From Bin80 sp965220365 (GTDB lineage: Bacteria; Bacteroidota; Rhodothermia; Rhodothermales; Bin80): DNA of 64,000 nt. Of the stretch, positions 35,482-44,200 are shown one piece after another (the stretch's first letter is position 1; every line of letters begins with the position of its first letter). The translations under genes and the position numbers were made by a program. The notes beneath the pieces are model-generated. The model saw nothing but the letters and a program-made list of their open reading frames with translations, made no database searches and was not told where the DNA came from. The DNA is taken from positions 186,001-250,000 of the forward strand of contig OZ244823.1 of assembly GCA_965220365.1 (NCBI GenBank), in the 5' to 3' direction.

Positions 35482-36969
35482 ATGGCCTCAACTGGTCAAG
35501 TCGTACAGGTCGTCGGACCTGTGGTTGACGTTGCCTTTTCCGCTGGAGAAGTTCCAGATATTCTGGATGCATTGGAAATTACTCGTGAAAATCAAGATGC
35601 GCTTGTGCTTGAAGTACAGCAGCATCTGGGAGAAAACCGTGTGCGAGCCGTAGCCATGGACTCAACTGACGGGTTGATCCGCGGGGTTCCGGTCAACAAT
35701 ACTGGACAACCCATTGCAATGCCTGTCGGAGGAGATATCCGGGGGCGTCTGTTTAACGTAGTCGGCCGTGCTATTGACGGATTACCTCAACCTGAGGCCA
35801 AAGGATCTCTGCCAATTCACCGCGAGCCACCTGCATTCAGTGACCTGTCCACCAGTGTTGAGATGTTGGAGACCGGGATCAAGGTCGTAGATCTCATTCA
35901 ACCGTATTCGCGTGGCGGCAAGATTGGCCTCTTTGGTGGTGCGGGCGTCGGCAAGACGGTCCTTATCATGGAGTTGATCAACAATATTGCAAAGGCACAT
36001 GAAGGCCTGTCCGTCTTTGCCGGAGTTGGGGAACGTACCCGTGAAGGTAATGACCTGCTCCGCGAAATGATTGAGAGCGGTGTGATGCAATACGGAGAAG
36101 AGTTCCAGCAGGCATTGGAGGAGGGAAACTGGGACCTCTCCAAGGTTGACATGGACAAGATTAAGGAAAGCAGTATCAGTCTGATCTTTGGTCAGATGAA
36201 TGAGCCTCCTGGTGCACGTGCACGTGTCGCTCTAAGTGGCTTGACGGTTGCGGAGTATTTCCGTGACTTGGGAGGCCGCGATGTGCTGCTGTTTATCGAC
36301 AATATCTTCCGGTTTACCCAGGCAGGCTCTGAAGTCAGTGCCCTTCTGGGACGGATGCCCAGTGCGGTAGGCTATCAGCCAACTCTAGCCACCGAGATGG
36401 GTGAGCTTCAGGAACGGATTACCTCAACCAAGAATGGATCCATTACCTCTGTGCAGGCGATTTATGTACCGGCAGACGACCTCACGGATCCTGCACCGGC
36501 CACAGCATTCGCACACTTGGATGCAACCACGGTACTGTCCCGCCGCATTGCGTCTCTGGGGCTCTACCCGGCAATCGATCCTCTTGACTCCAACTCTACG
36601 ATCCTGACTCCCCGTGTGGTCGGCGACGAGCACTACGCCACTGCGCAGGATGTAAAGCAGTTACTGCAGCGCTACAAAGAGTTGCAGGATATCATAGCCA
36701 TCCTTGGAATGGATGAGCTTTCTGATGAAGACAAGCTCGTCGTCCAGCGTGCCCGTCGTGCAGAACGGTATATGAGTCAGCCCTTCTTTGTTGCGGAGCA
36801 GTTTACGGGTGCGAAAGGGAAATACGTCAAGATTGCAGACACGATCAAAGGGTTCCGTATGATCCTCTCTGGGGACTTGGATCATTTGCCAGAGTCTGCC
36901 TTCACCTACAAGGGCACGATTGATGAGGTCATCGAAGATGGCGAGCGGAAGCTTGCCGAAGCATCATGA
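35482..36969 (+). CDS. atpD: F-type ATP synthase subunit beta
   Basis: 495 aa from ATG 35482 (MASTGQVVQVVGPVVDVAF); upstream in-frame codons begin at TTG and are unlikely to be used. Catalytic P-loop GGAGVGKT, followed by GERTREGNDL, the catalytic DELSEE-region equivalent GMDELSDEDKLVV, and ALLGRMPSAVGYQPTLATEMG. It forms the catalytic subunit of F1 on the cytoplasmic face of the inner membrane. Paired only with atpC (4-bp ATGA overlap) and lying ~24 kb from the other ATP synthase genes, the split layout typical of Bacteroidota-like genomes. Confidence 0.97.
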   Translation: MASTGQVVQVVGPVVDVAFSAGEVPDILDALEITRENQDALVLEVQQHLGENRVRAVAMDSTDGLIRGVPVNNTGQPIAMPVGGDIRGRLFNVVGRAIDGLPQPEAKGSLPIHREPPAFSDLSTSVEMLETGIKVVDLIQPYSRGGKIGLFGGAGVGKTVLIMELINNIAKAHEGLSVFAGVGERTREGNDLLREMIESGVMQYGEEFQQALEEGNWDLSKVDMDKIKESSISLIFGQMNEPPGARARVALSGLTVAEYFRDLGGRDVLLFIDNIFRFTQAGSEVSALLGRMPSAVGYQPTLATEMGELQERITSTKNGSITSVQAIYVPADDLTDPAPATAFAHLDATTVLSRRIASLGLYPAIDPLDSNSTILTPRVVGDEHYATAQDVKQLLQRYKELQDIIAILGMDELSDEDKLVVQRARRAERYMSQPFFVAEQFTGAKGKYVKIADTIKGFRMILSGDLDHLPESAFTYKGTIDEVIEDGERKLAEAS

Positions 36970-37382
36970 GCGAAGATCAGCGACTGCTTCGGGTTGATAT
37001 CGTTGCGCCTGACAAACGTGTGTTTCAGGGACATGCGAAAGGTCTTCGTGTCCCTGGGGCAGATGGAAATTTTCAGATCCTGTACAATCATGCTCCCATG
37101 ATTTCTTCCTTGAATGTGGGACCTCTAATCTTAACACTGGCCGATGCAGAAAAGGCCTCTTTCGCCACCAGCGGAGGCTTCATTGAGGTAATCGGAAATA
37201 TCGTCACGGTGCTTGCAGAAACTGCTGAACCGGCATCTGACATCGACACAGACCGCGCACAGAAAGCAGAACAGCGGGCACTGGAGCGCCTCAAAAGTGG
37301 ATCTGGTGACATTGACCGGATCCGGGCAGAACGAGCTTTGGAGCGTGCTCGTAACCGCCTTCGCGTCAGTATGGCCCATTAA
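36966..37382 (+). CDS. atpC: F-type ATP synthase subunit epsilon
   Basis: 138 aa. N-terminal beta-sandwich (LLRVDIVAPDKRVFQGHAKGLRVPGADGNFQILYNHAPMISSLNVGPL) and C-terminal helical pair rich in Arg/Glu/Ala (DRAQKAEQRALERLKSG...RAERALERARNRLRVS), the arrangement of epsilon, which joins the central stalk and can inhibit ATP hydrolysis. The start overlaps the atpD stop. A DUF3078 gene follows 17 bp later and may be read from the same promoter. Confidence 0.93.
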   Translation: MSEDQRLLRVDIVAPDKRVFQGHAKGLRVPGADGNFQILYNHAPMISSLNVGPLILTLADAEKASFATSGGFIEVIGNIVTVLAETAEPASDIDTDRAQKAEQRALERLKSGSGDIDRIRAERALERARNRLRVSMAH

Positions 37383-37399
37383 CCTTATTCACAGGCTTC

Positions 37400-38248
37400 G
37401 TGTATAGACTCACCTTGTTATTGGTCCTTTTGGGATCCGCTGCGCCCGGCAGTAATGCGCAGTCCGACTCCACTTGGACTACCGAGGTGCAAGGATCGGT
37501 TTCCTTTACCCAAGTCGGATTCCGGCGATGGCACGATGGCGGCGTGAGCTCTCTTGCACTGGGGACAGGCATCCATGCTCAAGCGGCCAGGATTTCTGGA
37601 GAAAATCCACAGGAGCATGAGGTCCGTCTTGCGTTTGGAATCGTAAAACAGAATGGGATTGAACTGCGTAAGTCGGAGGATCTGATTCATGTACGAAATG
37701 TATTCAGCTTTTCTGGAACCCCGGTCTTCGGGCGGTTAAGTCCCGCCATCACGTTGGATTTTCGATCCCAGTTTGCAGATGGCTTTCAGTACAATGAGAC
37801 GGACTCGGCGGCGGATGCTCTGAGAATTTCTGGATTTTTATCTCCTGCAACCTTCACGCAGTCCATTGGCCTGGATTACCCGGTCAAGACTTGGCTTGAT
37901 CTGCAACTGGGGGTCGCTGCCAAGGAGACCATCGTCACCATTCGCAGCCTGCGTAGTCGCTACAAAGTATCCCCGGACACACCTTTTCGCTGGCAGATGG
38001 GGATTGCGGGACTATTCATTTTTGATCGCACAATCTTCCCCAATGTGGATCTGAAGTCAACTCTGACCCTCTTTCTTGCTTTCAATCAGCAATCGCCCGA
38101 CACGATCTGGGAGACCTTACTGACCATGAAGGTAAATTCATGGCTTCAGGTCAACGCGGAATACACTGCACTTTTTGACAGAGACCTGTCCCCTTACATC
38201 CAGCGGAAACAGTCTTTGGCCGCCGGGATCTCATTCAAGCTTCTGTAG
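37400..38248 (+). CDS. DUF3078-type exported protein
   Basis: 282 aa, GTG start. Signal peptide MYRLTLLLVLLGSAAPGSNAQ, then beta-strand-rich sequence with alternating hydrophobic residues (WTTEVQGSVSFTQVGFRRWHDGGVSSLALGTGIHAQ, EVRLAFGIVKQNGIELRKSEDLIHVRNVF, LDLQLGVAAKETIVTIRSL) and a C-terminus ending in an aromatic-flanked strand LAAGISFKLL, as in outer-membrane beta-barrels. DUF3078 members are found in Bacteroidota and relatives and have no settled function. It is 17 bp after atpC; the end overlaps the convergent MFS gene by 14 bp. Confidence 0.8.
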   Translation: MYRLTLLLVLLGSAAPGSNAQSDSTWTTEVQGSVSFTQVGFRRWHDGGVSSLALGTGIHAQAARISGENPQEHEVRLAFGIVKQNGIELRKSEDLIHVRNVFSFSGTPVFGRLSPAITLDFRSQFADGFQYNETDSAADALRISGFLSPATFTQSIGLDYPVKTWLDLQLGVAAKETIVTIRSLRSRYKVSPDTPFRWQMGIAGLFIFDRTIFPNVDLKSTLTLFLAFNQQSPDTIWETLLTMKVNSWLQVNAEYTALFDRDLSPYIQRKQSLAAGISFKLL

Positions 38249-39467
38249 GCTCTGGAAGCAGACGCCAAACTACCCAAGCCATGAGAACGACTGCAATGGT
38301 CGCTGCAAGCACATTGTATGAGAAGCCCGGGTGTTCATAAAGCCACCCGGCCGCAGCCGTCGCGACCCCCAGCCCAAGCTGCCCAGATGCAATGGCCAGT
38401 CCCATCATGGAACCCCGTTGCGTGTGTGCTGTGAGTGCTGTCAACAGTGCCATGATCGGCCCGGTACGCATAGCCCCCAGAATCAGTATCAATGCAGTGA
38501 ACACAGCCGCTCCTGTAAATCCTCTCACCCAAAAGGTTACAAATGGGAGCACAAGGGTCAGAGCCCCGCATGCAAATATCAGTATTGGCTTCCGTCCAAA
38601 GCGGTCCGAAAGAACTCCACCCGAGGTCGTCCCTACAACAATCCCGATTCCCGCGATCACAAACAGAAGGGCCAATTGCTGTATCGAAATTCCCACATCC
38701 TCTTCCAGCCATTTGGGGAAAAAGAACAGGAACACGCCGAGACTTGCAAAGAGAAGAAAATAGATGATAACCCCTGCACACGGCCCTCGGCTCTGCAAAA
38801 GTCTGCCATAGATTCTAAGCACTGTGGGGATAGAAAATGGCACCTCATCATACTTCACGTTGGGCTGCGGCAGATACCACCAGGCCATTGCACTCGCCAG
38901 GACCATCAACCCACCGAAAACAATAAATGGAGTCTGAAATCCATAGGCGTTTGCCAATAGGATCCCCGCTGGCATCCCAAGAATCTGGCCACATGCCACG
39001 CCGGTCAGGATCCACCCGGTTGCCCACCCGCGACGCTTGTAGGGAAAGTAGTCACCCACAAATGCGACCATACTGCCGCTGTATACCCCCGTCGCCAGTC
39101 CAGCAAGCGCACGCATGACCAGAAGTGACTCATAATGAACTGCCACTCCATGTAAGAGCAGTACCGCAGCGATGAGGGCGGTCCCGACAACTAATACGCG
39201 ACGTCGTCCTACACGATCAGAGATCGGGCCAACGATCAGTGTAGAGAAGGCTAACGCAACCGAATAGGCGGTGCCCAAAAAGCCAAGTGCAAAATCTGTC
39301 GGAGAAGTCCGATTCAGGAGTTCATCCTGAATGATCGGTAAAAGGGGTGACACAATGAAGAGCTGACAGCTTACGATGAACGCAGTTAGCCACAACGGAG
39401 CGATTATAAAAAATGGATGGCGCCCCTCCTCAAGAACGGGAGTATCCGATGAAATTTCTTTTGTCAC
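38235..39467 (-). CDS. Major facilitator superfamily transporter
   Basis: 410 aa, GTG start, with about twelve hydrophobic helices. The signature loop between helices 2 and 3, GPISDRVGRRRVLVVG, and its repeat in the second half, GVLSDRFGRKPILIF, mark an MFS carrier. The family covers drug and sugar efflux or uptake; the substrate cannot be named, although the general pattern (YSVALAFSTLIVG, LAGLATGVYSGSMVAFVGDYFP) resembles drug-efflux-type members. It is an inner-membrane protein. Convergent with the DUF3078 gene with a 14-bp overlap. Confidence 0.9.
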   Translation of the reverse strand: MTKEISSDTPVLEEGRHPFFIIAPLWLTAFIVSCQLFIVSPLLPIIQDELLNRTSPTDFALGFLGTAYSVALAFSTLIVGPISDRVGRRRVLVVGTALIAAVLLLHGVAVHYESLLVMRALAGLATGVYSGSMVAFVGDYFPYKRRGWATGWILTGVACGQILGMPAGILLANAYGFQTPFIVFGGLMVLASAMAWWYLPQPNVKYDEVPFSIPTVLRIYGRLLQSRGPCAGVIIYFLLFASLGVFLFFFPKWLEEDVGISIQQLALLFVIAGIGIVVGTTSGGVLSDRFGRKPILIFACGALTLVLPFVTFWVRGFTGAAVFTALILILGAMRTGPIMALLTALTAHTQRGSMMGLAIASGQLGLGVATAAAGWLYEHPGFSYNVLAATIAVVLMAWVVWRLLPEPTEA

Positions 39468-39943
39468 CGTTGTTGGAATCTAAGAGGTCGGTAGAGGTTT
39501 TATGAAAAGAAAAGGAATTACAGCGCCGCAGGTTCTTCAACCAAGCCTTGTCATTCCCAACTGAATATAACCATCAATCAGACTTCGGAGACCTCACGCT
39601 AATCCATCGTGTAACCGGGATCCCTGTACCAAGTCAAACCAGCCACCCCTGAGTGTCAATCCAAGTGTCGCTAAACACAGCTTGAATTCTACCTAGGCAG
39701 TGCCTCGAGTCCGCAAGTTTCATGATATCCATGACGTAATAGTGAGATTTGCTGTGGCGATCCAGAAAATATAGTTCCACGGCACAGGCAATACGGGATC
39801 TCAGAGCTCTCCAAGTATCCAGTGCTCCTTAGGGATAAATAGCAGAATGGGCGATGATTTTCTGAATATCTGTGATTCCATCAGTGTCATTAACCCGCGG
39901 ATCGGTCGTATATTGGGATCGTTATCGGAAGGCCATATACACC
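39468..39943. other. Intergenic region without a supported gene
   Basis: About 475 bp between two divergent starts (MFS and recJ). No convincing frame, tRNA or repeat was seen; it should hold both promoters. Confidence 0.45.
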
Positions 39944-41677
39944 ATGCGATGGATCGAGCGTCCCATCGAAAATCCAACCAGCGTGCAGGTACTCAGCGAT
40001 GCACTGAATTCATTACCAGAACCGCTCACACGCTTTTTGATTCTGCGCGGAGTTGATTCGCTGGATGCCGCACGAGATTACTTTCGTGCAACCAGAGAAG
40101 ATCTTCACGACCCACACCTTTTGGCAGACGTGAACTTGGCTGCTGCGCGGATCACGCACGCCATCACAGAAAAGGAAAATGTTCTGGTATACGGGGACTT
40201 TGATGCCGACGGCGTGACCTCGACCGCGCTCGTCCTGCAATTCCTGAAATCCCACGGGATTACAACAGCCTCCTATATCCCTCATCGCCAGAAAGAAAAT
40301 CATGGATTTCATGCAAGCGGGGTGGAACTGGCATGTGCAAAAGAATGCTCACTCATCATTGTCGTAGACTGTGGTACCAACGATGAGGAGACCGCACGAC
40401 AGGCAAACGATGCCGGGATTGATCTCATTATCTGCGACCATCACGAGAATGAGGACAAACACCCCATCTGTCACGCTCATGTAAACCCGAATCGTAAAGA
40501 CTGCACCTACCCTGCCAAGGAGATTTCTGCCTGCGCACTGGCTTATAAGATGATTCAAGTCACCATCGAGACCCTTGGCAAACCCGCCCACCTCGCGGAC
40601 CAGTACCTTGATCTCGTCGCCATCTCCACGATATGTGATATTATGCCCTTGGTCGGAGAAAACCGCCTTCTGGTGCGAGAAGGACTAAATCTCCTCCGCA
40701 CATCAGGGCATCCCGGACTCACCGCCCTTGTCTCTGTTTCAAAATGCAGCCAAGAGCATCTGACCGCTGCCGATATCGGGATGCAATTGGGGCCGCGGCT
40801 CAATGCGGCCGGCCGACTGGCACATGCAGATGAGGCCTTAGCACTGCTAATGGCCAATGCGGAAGACGAAGCAAAAAAACTCGCCAAGCGACTCAATGAA
40901 CTCAACGTGTCCCGAAAGACTCTTGCAGCGGAGTTGCGTCCGGTGGCCAGCAAGCTGGCCCGAACGCAACTGGCAGGCGAACATACCGGCGCCTTGGTGC
41001 TCTACCACTCGGATTGGCATCCTGGGATCCTAGGCTCCGCGGCTTCTCAAATGGTTCGGGAATTTGCCCGGCCAGCCGTGATGCTGACCGATGTCCCGAA
41101 TTCGGACGGTGAAGAAATATTTGGCAGTGTACGTACCTGGGGAGATATCCATATCCTGAAGGCCCTGACTGGCTGCCAGGACCTGCTAACTCGATTTGGA
41201 GGTCATGCAAAAGCAGCAGGACTCACGCTGAAGAAGGAAGACCTACCTCTGCTTAGAGCGCAACTTAATGCCGAGGTGCTCTCCCAGATTGGGGATCAGA
41301 AGATTGAGACCTCCCTGGAATATGATGCCCGATTGCACATGGAGATGATCCCGGGGAAATTTGAGCGTGTACTTAAGCTATGCCAGCCCTTTGGTAACGA
41401 AAATGAAGCACCCCTTTTCCTTATGGAAAACCTGCATCCGACGTCTGTTCGTCTGCTGAGTGGTGGGCATCACCTCAAAATGAAACTGCGGTCCCCCAAT
41501 TCTTCCACTGCGATGGACGCAATCGGCTTCCATCAGGGCCAGCACTACACGGTCGCTGAAGAAGCCCATATACAACAGACGGGGCTGGATCTTCTGTGCT
41601 ATGTGGAAGAGAATCGGTGGAACGGAAGAGTCACCACACAACTCCGCATCGAAGCACTCCGAGCACACACCAACTAA
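39944..41677 (+). CDS. recJ: Single-stranded-DNA-specific 5'-3' exonuclease RecJ
   Basis: 577 aa from the ATG at 39944; an upstream in-frame ATG at 39872 would add 24 residues with poor similarity. The DHH phosphoesterase motifs are intact: VYGDFDADGVTST, VVDCGTNDEE, ICDHHENED and AISTICDIMPL. The DHHA1 region has FGGHAKAAGLTL and the C-terminal OB-like part has ENEAPLFLMENL. RecJ resects 5' ends in recombinational and mismatch repair. The M14 peptidase gene follows 6 bp later on the same strand. Confidence 0.95.
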   Translation: MRWIERPIENPTSVQVLSDALNSLPEPLTRFLILRGVDSLDAARDYFRATREDLHDPHLLADVNLAAARITHAITEKENVLVYGDFDADGVTSTALVLQFLKSHGITTASYIPHRQKENHGFHASGVELACAKECSLIIVVDCGTNDEETARQANDAGIDLIICDHHENEDKHPICHAHVNPNRKDCTYPAKEISACALAYKMIQVTIETLGKPAHLADQYLDLVAISTICDIMPLVGENRLLVREGLNLLRTSGHPGLTALVSVSKCSQEHLTAADIGMQLGPRLNAAGRLAHADEALALLMANAEDEAKKLAKRLNELNVSRKTLAAELRPVASKLARTQLAGEHTGALVLYHSDWHPGILGSAASQMVREFARPAVMLTDVPNSDGEEIFGSVRTWGDIHILKALTGCQDLLTRFGGHAKAAGLTLKKEDLPLLRAQLNAEVLSQIGDQKIETSLEYDARLHMEMIPGKFERVLKLCQPFGNENEAPLFLMENLHPTSVRLLSGGHHLKMKLRSPNSSTAMDAIGFHQGQHYTVAEEAHIQQTGLDLLCYVEENRWNGRVTTQLRIEALRAHTN

Positions 41678-41683
41678 ATCATC

Positions 41684-44194
41684 ATGAAATTCCTTGTCTC
41701 TTTTTTGCTACTGACTTCGTTCATCTATTCTGCCGAGGCACAGCTCTACAGTCCGTCTGAGTTCTTGGGTTATGAATCAGGGGAAGATTTTACGCCCTAT
41801 CACCGGGTCACGGACTATGTTCGCCATGTTGCAGAAACTGCAGAAAACGTGATCCGCGTTGAATATGGTCATACGTATGAAGGTCGTATGCTGCAATACG
41901 TAATCCTCTCTTCTGTTGACAATCTTACGAACCTGGAAAAAATTCGCACGGCAAACCTCCAGCGTGCCGGACTCTTGGAAGGAACACCGACGGAAGACAT
42001 TCCCGCACTGGTTTGGCTCAGCTACAACGTTCACGGGAATGAATCTGTCAGTACCGAGGCCGCCCTGGAAGTCATTCATACACTGGCCAGTGGTACAGAC
42101 CCTGATGTTTCAGCATGGCTCGAAAATACTGTGGTCATCATTGACCCATGCCTTAACCCGGATGGACGTGACCGTTATGTCCATTTTTATCGCCGAACAC
42201 GGGGACGACAGCCGAACGTTGTTGAAGAAGCCCGCGAACACTCGGAGCCGTGGCCCGGTGGACGAACCAACCATTACTATTTTGACCTGAACCGAGATTG
42301 GGCCTGGGGAACACAGATGGAGACGCGCCAGCGACTGCAACACTATAACCGCTGGATGCCCCATATCCATGTGGACTTTCATGAGCAAAGCGTAAACAGC
42401 CCCTACTACTTCGCTCCCGCAGCAGTGCCATACCATAAATATATCACGCCATGGCAGCGGGAACTCCAGGATCTAATGGGAGCCAATCACGCCCGGTACT
42501 TTGACCAGGAGGGATGGCTGTTCTTTACGAGGCAGGTTTTTGACCTGTTCTATCCAGGTTACGGTGATACATGGCCCATATTCAACGGTGCAATTGGAAT
42601 GACATACGAGCAGGGAGGCTCTGGGCGCGCTGGACTCGGGATTATTACAGCAGAGGGGGATACTCTGACCCTCGCTGACCGGATTGAGCACCACTACACC
42701 ACGAGCCTGTCTACGATTGAGGTTGCGGCAAACGAGCGGGACCGCATTGTCGATCAGTTTACCCAGTACTTCCGCGATTCCGCTGCCCGACCAACCGGAA
42801 CACATGCTGCGTACCTGATCCGCCGGGCGGGACAGGAAGATCAGGTCCATACAATCTCAAACCATCTGGACCTGCTTGGAATCACGCACGGGTTCGCCTC
42901 CACGGCTGGCAAAGAAAACGGATTCGCCTACCACACGGGGACCCAGGGGGAACTGCAGGTTGAACCGGGAGATCTGGTCGTTCCTGCTGCGCAGCCAAAA
43001 GGAGTGCTCGCTCGTGTTTTATTTGAGCCGGAACCGGAGCTGGAAGATTCGCTCACGTACGATATTACTGCCTGGGGGCTTCCTTATGTCTATGGTGTGG
43101 AAGCCTATGCAATGGATCGGGAAATAGCCTGGAAAACAATTGCTCCAGTGCCAGTGGCCGATGCTCACCCATCTGAACCCGTTGCCTATATAGCGGAGTG
43201 GAAAAGCTTTGAAGATGCGCGACTACTCGCAGATTTATTGCAAAAGGGTGTGAAGGTGCGCTACGCAGAAGTTCCGTTCGAGATCAATCAGCAATCCTAC
43301 GACGAGGGAACACTGATCATGACGCGCGGGGGAGCAGGGGCGGCCTTTGATTCCCTGGTTATTCAGAGTGCACGCCGCACAAAGCAGCAGGTGGATGCCG
43401 TCACCACGACACGCGTCACAGAAGGTGTTGATTTTGGTTCCGGGGATGTCGTCTTCATACGAGCCCCGCGCGTTGCCATCGTTGCGGGCACACCGATCAG
43501 CCCCTACAGCCTCGGACAGCTGTGGCACTTCTTTGACGAGCAACTTGAATACAATGCCACTCTCGTAGATAGCGACGACTTTGCATATCTACCACTTTTT
43601 CGCTACGATGTGATCATCCTGCCCTCTGGAAACTATAACGATATACTAGACGAACGCCGCCTAGAAGAAGTCCGGGATTGGATCCGGGAAGGAGGACGTC
43701 TGATCGCTCTCGAAAGGGCAGCGGCCTTCCTTGCAGGTAAAGACGGGTTCGGTTTAAAACGTAAATCAGATGATGAGGACACAGATTCACTGGATACAGA
43801 GATCCAACCCTATGCCGACCGTGATCGCCATTCAATCACCGAGGATATCCCTGGGGCTATCTTCCGTACGGAATTAGACACGACTCATCCTCTGGCATTT
43901 GGATATCCGCAAGACTATTTCACATTGAAAGTCAGCCCCCGTGCATTTTCATGGCTGGAAGATGGGTGGAATGTCGGCGTCCTCAAAGAGAATAGCCTAG
44001 TTGCGGGGTTTGCAGGTACACGGGCACTTGAACCGCTGGAGCAATCACTGGTCCTGGGAATGGAATCTATCGGGAGAGGCGAGGTGATTTATTTTGTCGA
44101 CAACCCCATTTTCCGCGGCTTCTACTACAATGGCCGACTCCTGCTGGCGAATGCCGTTTTCCTCGCAGGACAACGCAGCGTAGCGACATTTTAA
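41684..44194 (+). CDS. Exported M14-family zinc carboxypeptidase
   Basis: 836 aa. Signal peptide (MKFLVSFLLLTSFIYSAEAQ), then the M14 domain with zinc ligands H117-x-x-E120 in NVHGNESVSTEAALEV, substrate-binding DPCLNPDGRDRYV, the later zinc His region HVDFHEQSVNSPYYFAP and a catalytic Glu candidate in IGMTYEQGGSGRAGLG. The remaining ~450 residues contain a DJ-1/GATase-like segment (YDVIILPSGNYNDILDERRLEEVRDWIREGGRLIALE). Probably a periplasmic or surface peptidase that removes C-terminal residues; substrate unknown. It is 6 bp after recJ and 6 bp before the next gene, so the three form one unit. Confidence 0.9.
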   Translation: MKFLVSFLLLTSFIYSAEAQLYSPSEFLGYESGEDFTPYHRVTDYVRHVAETAENVIRVEYGHTYEGRMLQYVILSSVDNLTNLEKIRTANLQRAGLLEGTPTEDIPALVWLSYNVHGNESVSTEAALEVIHTLASGTDPDVSAWLENTVVIIDPCLNPDGRDRYVHFYRRTRGRQPNVVEEAREHSEPWPGGRTNHYYFDLNRDWAWGTQMETRQRLQHYNRWMPHIHVDFHEQSVNSPYYFAPAAVPYHKYITPWQRELQDLMGANHARYFDQEGWLFFTRQVFDLFYPGYGDTWPIFNGAIGMTYEQGGSGRAGLGIITAEGDTLTLADRIEHHYTTSLSTIEVAANERDRIVDQFTQYFRDSAARPTGTHAAYLIRRAGQEDQVHTISNHLDLLGITHGFASTAGKENGFAYHTGTQGELQVEPGDLVVPAAQPKGVLARVLFEPEPELEDSLTYDITAWGLPYVYGVEAYAMDREIAWKTIAPVPVADAHPSEPVAYIAEWKSFEDARLLADLLQKGVKVRYAEVPFEINQQSYDEGTLIMTRGGAGAAFDSLVIQSARRTKQQVDAVTTTRVTEGVDFGSGDVVFIRAPRVAIVAGTPISPYSLGQLWHFFDEQLEYNATLVDSDDFAYLPLFRYDVIILPSGNYNDILDERRLEEVRDWIREGGRLIALERAAAFLAGKDGFGLKRKSDDEDTDSLDTEIQPYADRDRHSITEDIPGAIFRTELDTTHPLAFGYPQDYFTLKVSPRAFSWLEDGWNVGVLKENSLVAGFAGTRALEPLEQSLVLGMESIGRGEVIYFVDNPIFRGFYYNGRLLLANAVFLAGQRSVATF

Positions 44195-44200
44195 GGTGAG

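Noticed and set aside
39468..39943. Possible tRNA or small RNA between the MFS gene and recJ
   Set aside because: No T-loop consensus GGTTCGA or cloverleaf could be found.
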